Positions 1 to 7,303 of a stretch of DNA of 64,000 nt are shown in pieces. The translations under genes and the position numbers were made by a program. Source of the stretch: an uncultured Veillonellaceae bacterium (GTDB lineage: Bacteria > Bacillota > Negativicutes > Veillonellales > Dialisteraceae); contig CAKMIA010000004.1 of the NCBI GenBank assembly GCA_927353735.1, forward strand, positions 33,126-97,125. The letters run 5' to 3'. Under the pieces are notes generated by a model. The model ran no database searches. It was not told the DNA's origin and worked only from the letters and a program-made list of their open reading frames with translations. Within the stretch, counting starts at the first letter, position 1. The number at the start of each line of letters is the position of its first letter.

Positions 1-383
1 TTCAGTGCGTCCGCCTGGTCCTGCGTGAGCGGGAATGCGGATGTGACAAGCGCTTCGTCGATGCCGAGGCCTTCATGAGCCAGTGCGGTGTACACGCTGA
101 CCATGTCAGGGAACAGCTCAAAGCGGTCTCTGTCGATCACAACGTAGCAGAACTGCAGCACGACGGGCTGCACCTTATCTGCAAACAATTTCTGTATGGT
201 ATCTTTCTTGGCATCCTTCGTAAGGAAAGGATGATTAAGGAAGGATTTCAGCTCCGAATTTTCAGCGAGGGCATCGCTGATCAGAGTGAGTTCCTCTTCT
301 GTTTTTTCCAGGCTTTTCTGCTCAAGAGCAATCTCATAGATAGCGCGTCCGTACTTTTTAGCGACGATTACGTTCTTATCCAT
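1..383 (-). CDS. atpH: F-type ATP synthase delta subunit (3' end outside the window)
   Basis: The 127 visible residues form the N-terminal helical domain of the delta subunit, which is part of the peripheral stalk joining F1 to Fo. The protein starts MDKNVIVAKKYGRAIYEIAL, which matches the 'A..YA.AL' start of the family. The ATG at 381-383 lies only 2 bases after the atpF stop, so the two are translationally coupled. The gene runs off the left edge, and atpA and the rest of F1 are expected beyond it. Its place at the end of the visible B-E-F-H order supports the call. Confidence 0.9.
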   Translation of the reverse strand, partial: MDKNVIVAKKYGRAIYEIALEQKSLEKTEEELTLISDALAENSELKSFLNHPFLTKDAKKDTIQKLFADKVQPVVLQFCYVVIDRDRFELFPDMVSVYTALAHEGLGIDEALVTSAFPLTQDQADAL

Positions 384-385
384 GA

Positions 386-880
386 TTATTTACCTGCTTT
401 GCGGGCACCCAGTTTCGCGATGCTTTCAGCGATCAGACGATCGTTGGTGTCCGGAGTCATATTCTTGCTGATGATCTTGGAAGCAATGTCGCAGGAAATC
501 GCGGCCACCTGAGATTTCAGATCTTCGAGAGCTTCAACGCGTTCTCTTTCGATCTGCTTGGAAGCAGCTTCCTTTTCCTTCGCAATCGCTTCGCGCGCTG
601 CATCGATCTGTGCCTGCGCCTGGATCTGAGCTTCCTTCACGGCTTTGCTGACGATGTCCTGTGCTTTGACCTGTGCGTCGCGGAGCTGAGCTTCATAGCT
701 TTCTTTCAGCTTCTGTGCGTCTGCATTGGCGGAAGCAGCGGAATCGAGATCGTTCTGGATGCGGGCTTTACGTTCGTCCAGAACTTTCAGCATCGGCTTA
801 TAGGCGAAATGGCCCAGAATAGCACAAAGGATGACGAAGTTTACGATCTGCCACAGCAAGGTTCCATTTAATTCTACCAA
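386..880 (-). CDS. atpF: F-type ATP synthase b subunit
   Basis: This is the 164-residue b subunit, which anchors the peripheral stalk in the membrane. One N-terminal transmembrane helix (about residues 7-27, containing LLWQIVNFVILCAILGHFAY) is followed by a long charged helix rich in K, E, A and Q that should form the dimeric coiled coil. The start is TTG at 878-880, preceded by AAGGAGGGG six bases away; there is no ATG that would keep the membrane helix. The gene lies between atpE and atpH in the usual order. Confidence 0.95.
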   Translation of the reverse strand: MVELNGTLLWQIVNFVILCAILGHFAYKPMLKVLDERKARIQNDLDSAASANADAQKLKESYEAQLRDAQVKAQDIVSKAVKEAQIQAQAQIDAAREAIAKEKEAASKQIERERVEALEDLKSQVAAISCDIASKIISKNMTPDTNDRLIAESIAKLGARKAGK

Positions 881-915
881 TGAAATCCCCTCCTTAGGCT
901 AATGAATGTGTGAAA

Positions 916-1167
916 TTAGCCGAGGAACGGATTCGCGAATACGAGAACGATGGCGATAACGATGGCAATGATCGGAATAGATTCGATAAGGCCGATGGCA
1001 ACCAGCATGTTGGTGAAGAGTTTGCCTGCCATTTCAGGCTGACGGGTCATGCCGTCAAGAGCATGAGCTGCTGCATTGGAGTCGGAGAATGCCGCTGCGA
1101 TAGAAGCAAGGCCTGCAATGATAGCTGCTGCGAGAACGGAATACTGTGCAACAATAGTCTGATCCAT
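916..1167 (-). CDS. atpE: F-type ATP synthase c subunit
   Basis: This is the 83-residue hairpin proteolipid that forms the Fo rotor ring. The polar loop RQPE (residues 42-45) is intact, and the ion-binding carboxylate is Glu62 in GLIESIPII. Helix 1 is unusual: the Gly-rich zipper of most c subunits is replaced by Ala/Ser (IAAAFSDSNAAAHAL), and Asp29 sits where the Na+-dependent enzyme of Ilyobacter tartaricus has Gln32. Ser63 after the Glu matches the Na+-type motif, but the rest does not, so the coupling ion cannot be decided here. A strong AGGAGG precedes the ATG. Confidence 0.95.
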   Translation of the reverse strand: MDQTIVAQYSVLAAAIIAGLASIAAAFSDSNAAAHALDGMTRQPEMAGKLFTNMLVAIGLIESIPIIAIVIAIVLVFANPFLG

Positions 1168-1267
1168 GGTTATAATTCCTCCTGAGAATTAAATATTTCC
1201 GGGGTCTCCCGGTATACATGCCGTTTGGACGGACGGTGCCGTTTTGGATGATGAGAAATGTCCGTGA

Positions 1268-1933
1268 TCACTCAACGCTCTCTTTCAGGTAAATGGACAC
1301 GAGCGTGGTGAAGATGTAGGCCTGGACTGCGCCCACGAACAGGCTGAAGGCAATCCAGATCATAGGTACGAGCCACGGCGCCAGAGCATAGAGAACTTCC
1401 AGCAGAATTTCCCCTGCCAGGATGTTGCCGAATAGACGCATGGCCAGCGTAATGGGCCGCGCCACCTCTTCGACAAGATTCATGACGACGAACAGCGAAA
1501 ACGGCTTGAAGAAATGCCCGATCCAGTGGCCGAAGCCCTTATTCTTCAGATAGTAGAAGTGGATGGCCAGAGAAGAGGCAATGGCAAGCCCCAGTGTCGT
1601 ATTGACGTCATTGGTGGGAGAAGCCGTCAGATGATTCGTCGGCAGAAGCCCGAGCTGGTTCGAAGTGAAGATGAAAAGGAAGAGGGTCAGGAGCCATGTT
1701 GCGACCTGACGGTATTTATGCCCGATATTGTCCTGGAACTGATTGCACAGCGCCTCTACGAGCATTTCCATGGCATTCTGTATGCCGCTCGGCACCATCG
1801 CGCGTCCGCGGGTCGCCGCGAGCGTCACGAGAATGACGATGATGGCCGCCAGCCATGTGGTGAAGATGGTATCCAGATTGACCTGCATTCCAAATAACTC
1901 TGTCACTACGTGTGTACCTGTATGAAGATGCAT
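1268..1933 (-). CDS. atpB: F-type ATP synthase a subunit
   Basis: This 221-residue membrane protein forms the ion half-channels against the c ring. The essential arginine is visible in RPITLAMRLFGN, the signature of the family, and the C-terminal helix keeps the conserved Q in GAVQAYIFTTL. Several hydrophobic helices span the length. The ATG is preceded by GAGGGGGTGA. It lies between atpI and atpE, with 100 bases to atpE. Confidence 0.95.
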   Translation of the reverse strand: MHLHTGTHVVTELFGMQVNLDTIFTTWLAAIIVILVTLAATRGRAMVPSGIQNAMEMLVEALCNQFQDNIGHKYRQVATWLLTLFLFIFTSNQLGLLPTNHLTASPTNDVNTTLGLAIASSLAIHFYYLKNKGFGHWIGHFFKPFSLFVVMNLVEEVARPITLAMRLFGNILAGEILLEVLYALAPWLVPMIWIAFSLFVGAVQAYIFTTLVSIYLKESVE

Positions 1934-1972
1934 AGTCTCACCCCCTCTCTCTTACAAGGATGTCAAGAAGAT

Positions 1973-2356
1973 TTATTCCTTAATTACACTGACGACTTTG
2001 TCAACAATGGTGGCGGCCGTCAGTGAAAGTAAGCCAGCAAGAAAGCCGAATACGGCAAGTCCGGCGGCAAGCGTCACAAGAACGCAGGCGCCGATCTCGA
2101 AGAAAAGGCGGGCGCCCGTGTAGAACACGAGCCGGTGCCCGATATCCTCGGGCTTTCTCCCCGCTTCAGACCATTTGATGTACTTGGCGCGGAGGAACGA
2201 CAGAAATGCGATCTGGAAGAGGGCTCCCAGGACCACGCCTGCGCCGTAGGAGAGGCCGAAGCATACGGCCGCTGCCGCCGCGGCGATCACCGCGATGCCG
2301 GCGGTTATCTTCCGGATATGCGCCGCATAGACGGGGAAGGTCTCATCGTATATCAT
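1973..2356 (-). CDS. atpI: ATP synthase subunit I
   Basis: This 127-residue membrane protein has about four hydrophobic segments and sits where atpI is found in Firmicute atp operons. AtpI proteins help assemble the c ring and have been linked to Mg2+ supply. Sequence conservation in this family is low, so the call rests mainly on position, size and topology. The ATG follows the upstream atpZ stop by one base, so the two are probably translated together. Confidence 0.75.
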   Translation of the reverse strand: MIYDETFPVYAAHIRKITAGIAVIAAAAAAVCFGLSYGAGVVLGALFQIAFLSFLRAKYIKWSEAGRKPEDIGHRLVFYTGARLFFEIGACVLVTLAAGLAVFGFLAGLLSLTAATIVDKVVSVIKE

Positions 2357-2357
2357 G

Positions 2358-2591
2358 TCATTTCCTCAGCATCTGCTTGATGACAGACCATATGCCGCTC
2401 ACGCCGCCCAAAAGGGAGCCCCCTACGAGCCCCCACGGCGATGTACCGAAATATTCATCACACCGAAGACCTGCATAGACACACAGTCCGATGCAGGTCA
2501 GCATGGTGAGCCCCGCTCCGGAAGCCACGGCTGCACTGCGCAGCGGACTGAAATCTGAATGCTTGTCCCTGGTCTGATGCTTTTTCTCCAT
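2358..2591 (-). CDS. atpZ: AtpZ/AtpI-family protein, first gene of the atp operon
   Basis: A small protein of about 77 residues with two transmembrane helices, separated by the loop CDEYFGTSPWGLVGG. It resembles the AtpZ/AtpI family (putative F0F1-ATPase subunit) that often opens Firmicute atp operons. The start is uncertain: the ATG at 2589-2591 gives MEKKHQTRDKHSDF, but the best ribosome-binding site (AAGGAG) is 15 bases upstream of it. A start a few codons earlier is possible. Confidence 0.65.
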   Translation of the reverse strand: MEKKHQTRDKHSDFSPLRSAAVASGAGLTMLTCIGLCVYAGLRCDEYFGTSPWGLVGGSLLGGVSGIWSVIKQMLRK

Positions 2592-2694
2592 GGGCCGTGG
2601 CAGGTTCTCCTTCCGTCGTGGGTGCTCATTTTTTGGATGCAAAAAATGACAGCACATTGGTTATACATCTGTCAACTGAAATTCATACGTTTTC

Positions 2695-2703
2695 ATTGTA
2701 TCA
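2695..2703 (-). promoter_or_regulatory. Extended -10 element for the atp operon
   Basis: On the minus strand the sequence reads TGATACAAT, an extended -10 (TGn plus TACAAT), about 100 bases upstream of atpZ. No good -35 is visible, which is normal for extended -10 promoters. Confidence 0.45.
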
Positions 2704-2805
2704 TATGCCGATAGCCGGCGCCACTGAAAATCCACAGAAAATGGGCGGTCCCGCCGGAAATTCCGCCCCTTTTTCCCTCTTTTTTCCGCCGGTTTTTCCA
2801 AACAC

Positions 2806-2832
2806 GGAAAAAGAAACGCCTCCGGGCGTCTC
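2806..2832 (-). terminator. Intrinsic terminator after wecB
   Basis: On the minus strand a short stem (ACGCC / GGCGT) with a CGGA loop is followed by TTTCTTTTTCC. It lies about 100 bases past the wecB stop. Confidence 0.6.
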
Positions 2833-2930
2833 TGCGGAGCCGTTTCCGCCGGTCTCCCGGCCGGTACGGCCCCGCGTGGTGACGCGCGCTGCGTTTCTTT
2901 TTTATCTGTGCAGGCATGAGGCCCGCCTGA

Positions 2931-4073
2931 TTATTTTGTTACGAACGGCGCCGGAACGGTCTCCGTCAGCCCTGCATGATGCAGGAGCCATGCCACGATA
3001 CGCTCCGATGCATGGCCGTCGCCGTAGGGATTGACCGCCTCGGCCATTTCCCGGTACGCCCCCTCATCGGTAAGGAGCCTGTGCGCCGTCTCGTACACCG
3101 CTTCCTCGTCGGTGCCGACGAGCTTCACCGTGCCGGCGGCCACCGCTTCTGGCCGCTCCGTGGTATCGCGCAGGACCAGCACCGGCTTGCCGAGGCTCGG
3201 CGCCTCTTCCTGGATGCCGCCGCTGTCGGTGAGGACAATAGCCGACCGGGCCATGAGATTCGTGAAGGGTTCATATTCCATGGGTTCCACCAGATGGATG
3301 CGCGGATGCCCTTCCAGCTCCTCCGACACCGCTTCCCGCACGAGAGGATTGCGGTGTACGGGGAATACGATCTCCGTATCGGGGATGTCGTCCACCAGCC
3401 GGCGGAGCGCGCGGTACACGTGGTGCATGGGCGCGCCGAGATTTTCCCGGCGGTGCGTGGTGACGAGGATCACCCGCTTGTGCTCCTCGATCTGTTCCAG
3501 CTCCTTGTCCGCAAAGGTGTAGTCCTTCTTCACCGTGGCGAACAGGGCGTCGATGACCGTATTGCCGGTAACGAAGATGCGGGACGGGTCTTTATTTTCC
3601 CGGAGCAGATTGTCCCGGGCCGTCTCGGTGGGGGCAAAGTGATAGTTCGCCAGCACGCCCGTGAGCTGCCGGTTGGCCTCTTCCGGGAAGGGGGACAGCA
3701 GATTGCCCGTGCGGAGCCCCGCCTCCACGTGGCCCACGGGGATCTGCGCATAAAAAGCGGCCAGCGCCGCCGTGAAGGTGGTGGTGGTATCGCCGTGGAC
3801 GAGCACGCAGTCCGGCTTTTCCTTCGAAAAGACCTCCTGAAGGCCCCGGAGCACCCGCCCGGTGATGTCGTAGAGGGTCTGCCCCTTCGCCATGATATTC
3901 AGGTCATAGTCCGCCTGCAGGTGGAACAGCTGCATCACCTGATCGAGCATTTCCCGGTGCTGCGCGGTGATGCACACCCGGGTCTCGATTTCCGGATGCT
4001 TCCGGAGCTCCCGGATGACCGGTGCCATTTTGATTGCTTCGGGACGCGTCCCGAAGATAGTCATGATTTTCAC
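2931..4073 (-). CDS. wecB: UDP-N-acetylglucosamine 2-epimerase (non-hydrolysing)
   Basis: This 380-residue cytoplasmic enzyme interconverts UDP-GlcNAc and UDP-ManNAc for surface polysaccharide synthesis. It shows the family start MTIFGTRPEAIKMAPV, the VHGDTTTTF and GHVEAGLRTG motifs, VTTHRREN, and the C-terminal LTDSGGIQEEAPSLGKPVLV. Start is GTG (4071-4073), giving MKIM; GGAAGGA lies eight bases upstream. It follows wecA by 28 bases, so they form one transcription unit. A wecB/mnaA gene next to atp genes is common in Firmicutes. Confidence 0.93.
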   Translation of the reverse strand: MKIMTIFGTRPEAIKMAPVIRELRKHPEIETRVCITAQHREMLDQVMQLFHLQADYDLNIMAKGQTLYDITGRVLRGLQEVFSKEKPDCVLVHGDTTTTFTAALAAFYAQIPVGHVEAGLRTGNLLSPFPEEANRQLTGVLANYHFAPTETARDNLLRENKDPSRIFVTGNTVIDALFATVKKDYTFADKELEQIEEHKRVILVTTHRRENLGAPMHHVYRALRRLVDDIPDTEIVFPVHRNPLVREAVSEELEGHPRIHLVEPMEYEPFTNLMARSAIVLTDSGGIQEEAPSLGKPVLVLRDTTERPEAVAAGTVKLVGTDEEAVYETAHRLLTDEGAYREMAEAVNPYGDGHASERIVAWLLHHAGLTETVPAPFVTK

Positions 4074-4101
4074 AGTAAATTCCTTCCTTTCGGAAAAACG
4101 T

Positions 4102-5148
4102 TCAGTGTTCTTCTTCCTCTTCGTTCCGTCCGCCCTCGGTGAGGACGCCCAGCCGCTTGGCCCACAGGAGATAGATGACCAGCACCACCGCCAGCAGCAG
4201 GACGCCCGCTGCCAGCTGCAGATGGATCACCAGCAGCGCCGTGCAGGAGAAAAAGGCCGTGAGGGCATACATGATGAGCACCACCTGCTTCTGGGTGAGC
4301 CCCTTGGCCAGCAGGCGGTGATGGAGATGGCGCTTATCCGGCGAAAAGACCGGCACGCCGGAGTGCTTCCGCCGCGCGATGGCCATGAGCGTATCCATGA
4401 TCGGCACGGACAGCGCCACCAGCGGCACGATGAGCACCGCGATGGCGGCGGTCTTCATGGAGCCCATCACGGACACCGCGGCGATGACATAGCCGAGGAA
4501 CATGGACCCCGTATCGCCCATGAAGATTTTTGCGGGATTGAAATTGTACTGCAGGAACGCGATGGCGGCGCCGGCCATGGCGACCATGGCGGCCGCGCAC
4601 ACCCACTGCCCCATCTGGAAGGCAAAGAAGGAAATGGTGACGGACGCGATGGCGGCAATGCCCGCGGCCAGTCCGTCCAGACCGTCGATGAGATTCACCG
4701 TATTGACGAAGCCGATGATCCAGAAAATGGTGAGCGGGATGGAGATCAGCGCCGGGAAGTACAGATAGCCCACGAAGGGCAGCTTCAGCCAGTCGATGCG
4801 CACGCCGAAAATCACCACGAAGATGGCCGCCGCCATGATCTGGCCGCAGAGCTTCACCTTCGGCGGCAGGGAGTAGCGATCATCCAGAATGCCCACGAAA
4901 ATGAGGAACGTCGCGCCGCAGGCCAGTCCCAGCAGCTGCGGGTCGTCAAAGCCGACGGTGAGCGCGATCGATGCAATGAAGCCCGCGTAAATGGCGAGCC
5001 CGCCCAGCCGGGGAATCAGTCCGTGGTGAACCTTCCGCGCATCCGGCCGGTCTACGGCTCCTATCGCGACGGCCAGACGCTTCACAAAGGGCGTCAGTAC
5101 AAAGGTCACGACGAGGGCCGCGAGAAACGTGTACGCATAGGCGAACAC
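4102..5148 (-). CDS. wecA: Undecaprenyl-phosphate GlcNAc-1-phosphate transferase (WecA/TagO family)
   Basis: This 348-residue multi-pass membrane enzyme transfers GlcNAc-1-P from UDP-GlcNAc to undecaprenyl phosphate, starting a surface glycan. MraY/WecA-family motifs are clear: GILDDRYSLPPK, NTVNLIDGLDGLAAG, GDTGSMFLGY and the HLHHRL cytoplasmic loop. I prefer the GTG at 5146-5148, because AGGAGG lies seven bases upstream; an in-frame ATG at 5176-5178 would put that ribosome-binding site inside the gene. The tail is acidic (NEEEEEH). It is co-transcribed with wecB. Confidence 0.9.
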   Translation of the reverse strand: MFAYAYTFLAALVVTFVLTPFVKRLAVAIGAVDRPDARKVHHGLIPRLGGLAIYAGFIASIALTVGFDDPQLLGLACGATFLIFVGILDDRYSLPPKVKLCGQIMAAAIFVVIFGVRIDWLKLPFVGYLYFPALISIPLTIFWIIGFVNTVNLIDGLDGLAAGIAAIASVTISFFAFQMGQWVCAAAMVAMAGAAIAFLQYNFNPAKIFMGDTGSMFLGYVIAAVSVMGSMKTAAIAVLIVPLVALSVPIMDTLMAIARRKHSGVPVFSPDKRHLHHRLLAKGLTQKQVVLIMYALTAFFSCTALLVIHLQLAAGVLLLAVVLVIYLLWAKRLGVLTEGGRNEEEEEH

Positions 5149-5319
5149 CGTAACACCTCCTATGACAGAGTTATTCATATTGCCATTGTAACACAAATCC
5201 CCTAAGTGAGAAGAGCGCCGCCCGATTTCCCGCCCCGCGGGACGGACCGGACCACGCAGAAAAGCGCGAAAACGGCGCGGCCTCTCCCGCCGGAAGGAGC
5301 GCCGCGGCCCGGGCCGTCG

Positions 5320-5328
5320 TGCTACAAT
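5320..5328 (+). promoter_or_regulatory. Extended -10 element before the YigZ-family gene
   Basis: The sequence TGCTACAAT is an extended -10 motif about 30 bases before the start codon. No -35 consensus is visible. Confidence 0.45.
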
Positions 5329-5358
5329 AGGAGTAATGATTTTCAGAAGGAGGCTCCC

Positions 5359-6000
5359 ATGCTCATTCCCTACACCGCGCCGGAAGCGGCCTGCCGCACG
5401 CAGACCGAGATCCAGAAATCCCTTTTCATCGCCGACCTCGCGCCGGTCTCTTCCATGGAGGAGGCCGCGGCCTTCTGGGACAGCCGGCGGAAAGAATTCC
5501 GCGACGCCACCCATCACTGCTTCGCCTGCCGCATCGGCACGGGGCAGGTGCTGGAGAAATCCAGCGACGACGGAGAGCCCCAGGGCACGGCGGGTCATCC
5601 CATGCTCCACGTGCTCCAGATGCAGGAGCTCACCAATACGGCCCTCGTGGTGACCCGCTATTTCGGCGGCATCAAGCTCGGCGCGGGCGGCCTCACCCGG
5701 GCGTACAGCGGTGCCGCGGCCTCGGCCTGCCGGAGCGCGTCCCTCGTGACGTACACGCCCCATCTCCGGGTCTCGCTGGTCCTCCCCTATGACATGGTGG
5801 GCCTCTTTGAAAAATATGCCGGCGACAAAGCGCTCCGCGTGGCGGACCGGTCCTTCACCGACACGGTGACCTTCACGCTCCTCGTGCCGCCCGCCGACTG
5901 GGAGCCCCATCTCCGGGACCTGACGAATCTCACCGCCGGGCGGGCCCGCGCGGAAACGCTCGGCGAGGAGTACGTGCCCCTCGCCGCAGAAAGGAAGTGA
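5359..6000 (+). CDS. YigZ/IMPACT family protein (UPF0029)
   Basis: This 213-residue soluble protein has the N-terminal IMPACT/UPF0029 domain with the motifs KSLFIADLAPV, HHCFACRIG, SSDDGEPQGTAG and ALVVTRYFGGIKLGAGGL, followed by a C-terminal ferredoxin-like domain. Family members are linked to translation control, but the bacterial role is not settled. AGAAGGAGG precedes the ATG at 5359. The next gene starts 6 bases after the stop, so the two are likely co-transcribed. Confidence 0.88.
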   Translation: MLIPYTAPEAACRTQTEIQKSLFIADLAPVSSMEEAAAFWDSRRKEFRDATHHCFACRIGTGQVLEKSSDDGEPQGTAGHPMLHVLQMQELTNTALVVTRYFGGIKLGAGGLTRAYSGAAASACRSASLVTYTPHLRVSLVLPYDMVGLFEKYAGDKALRVADRSFTDTVTFTLLVPPADWEPHLRDLTNLTAGRARAETLGEEYVPLAAERK

Positions 6001-6006
6001 CCTCCC

Positions 6007-7209
6007 ATGGCGGAGTGCGAACGCAGAGACTACATGGAATTCCTCCTCCGGAACCGGGACCGGGAAATGGTGAAGGTCCTCACCGGCATGCGCGGCGCCG
6101 GCAAGACGACGCTCCTCGCGCAGTACATCCACCATCTCCGGCAGTCCGGCGTCCCGGAGGACCGCATTCTCTATCTGGACCTGTCCGAGCCGGAGGTGCA
6201 GCGCCGTTTCCCGCAGGAAACGCTCTACCGGTACATTCTCTCCCGCCTTCCCGGCGGACAGCCGGCCTATATCTTTCTCGACGAGGTGCAGGAGCTCCCT
6301 GATTTCGCCCGGCTGGCGGACGGCCTCTTCCGCATCCGCCACTTCGACCTCTGTCTGGCCGGCTCCGCCATGGACCGGTCCCTGTCCTCCCTGACCTCGC
6401 TCCTGCCGGGGCGCTGCCGCATCCGCACCGTGTATCCCCTTTCCTTTGCGGAAACAGCCGCCGGCCGGGAAACACCGCCGCAGGACCGGGATCTCCTCCG
6501 CTACGCCGAGGGCAGCTCCCTTCCGGGGCTCTTCCACAAAGAGGCACTGCACAGCACGCTGGATACGATCCTTTCAGCGGCGCTCTTCCACGAGCTCTGC
6601 GACGATGCCTCGCTCCGCACGGGCCTCCTCCTCAAGATCCTCCGCTACCTGGCGGAGCACGCCGGCGAATCCGTGGCGATGCAGGCCATGGAGACCGCCA
6701 CAGGACGCGCCGGACGGCCCCTGCTGGAAAAAACGCTCCGCTCCTATCTCCGGTGCCTCGGGGAGGCAGGCCTGCTCCTCACCGTGCCTTCCGTGGCGAT
6801 TTCCGACGGGACGCTGCCGGAGCCGGACGGGCGCACGGTCCGCTTCTTCTTCTCCGACGGCGCCATGGCCAGCCTCTGGAGCCGCCGCGGCCGCACGGAA
6901 TGGCAGTGCCTCTGCAACGCGACGGCAGTGGAGCTCTTCCGCCGGTACGGCGCCGTGGAGACCGCCGCCTCCGAGGCTGGCCTGGTGGATTTCCTCACCG
7001 GCCGCCGGGAGATCCCCGTGCTGTGGCAGCTCATCCCTCATGGTGATGACCGGGACGCCCCGCAGAAATGGCAGGCCCTCCTCGCGGCGCCCGCCACCTG
7101 CCGGAAGATCGTCCTCACCTTCACGCCGGAAGCCTTTCCCGGCGCGCCCTCCGTTTTTGTGCGGCCTCTCCTGCCGTGGTTCCTCCGCGGCCGCCCCGCC
7201 TCTCTCTGA
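6007..7209 (+). CDS. AAA-type ATPase (DUF4143-like ATP-binding protein)
   Basis: This 400-residue protein has a Walker A GMRGAGKTT (residues 27-35), a Walker B AYIFLDEVQ (about residues 90-98) and a sensor-like LAGSAMD. This is the layout of the large bacterial family of predicted AAA ATPases that carry a C-terminal DUF4143. Members are common and often variable between strains; no function is established for this one. Arg-rich C-terminal half, no membrane segment. It ends just before a pair of terminators that separate it from convergent rpoC. Confidence 0.7.
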   Translation: MAECERRDYMEFLLRNRDREMVKVLTGMRGAGKTTLLAQYIHHLRQSGVPEDRILYLDLSEPEVQRRFPQETLYRYILSRLPGGQPAYIFLDEVQELPDFARLADGLFRIRHFDLCLAGSAMDRSLSSLTSLLPGRCRIRTVYPLSFAETAAGRETPPQDRDLLRYAEGSSLPGLFHKEALHSTLDTILSAALFHELCDDASLRTGLLLKILRYLAEHAGESVAMQAMETATGRAGRPLLEKTLRSYLRCLGEAGLLLTVPSVAISDGTLPEPDGRTVRFFFSDGAMASLWSRRGRTEWQCLCNATAVELFRRYGAVETAASEAGLVDFLTGRREIPVLWQLIPHGDDRDAPQKWQALLAAPATCRKIVLTFTPEAFPGAPSVFVRPLLPWFLRGRPASL

Positions 7210-7215
7210 TTTTCT

Positions 7216-7239
7216 CCCGCCTCCGGGCGGCTTTTTTTG
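7216..7239 (+). terminator. Intrinsic terminator after the AAA ATPase gene
   Basis: A CCGCC/GGCGG stem with a TCCG loop is followed by seven T residues, directly after the gene's stop. Confidence 0.75.
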
Positions 7240-7244
7240 TGCAC

Positions 7245-7289
7245 AAAAAAACTGTAAGAACGGGAATTCCCGTTTCTTACAGTTTTTTC
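7245..7289. terminator. Bidirectional terminator between the ATPase gene and rpoC
   Basis: A long near-perfect palindrome (ACTGTAAGAA-CGGGAA / TTCCCG-TTTCTTACAGT) is flanked by A6 on the left and T6 on the right. It can stop transcription from both sides of this convergent junction. Confidence 0.85.
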
Positions 7290-7303
7290 TTCATCGCTGA
7301 GGC

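Larger units (their letters stand above)
2592..2930. other. Intergenic region between wecB and the atp operon
   Basis: These 339 bases hold the wecB terminator, an extended -10 element for the atp operon, and a GC-rich hairpin around 2743-2775 (GGGCGG...CCGCCC) followed by a T-rich stretch on the plus strand. I see no convincing gene. A possible 74-codon reading frame on the minus strand is arginine-rich and has no ribosome-binding site. Confidence 0.6.

Noticed and set aside
5149..6552. Long minus-strand extension upstream of wecA
   Set aside because: It is antisense to the YigZ and ATPase genes, has no family similarity and exists because of high GC. wecA starts at its own GTG with AGGAGG.
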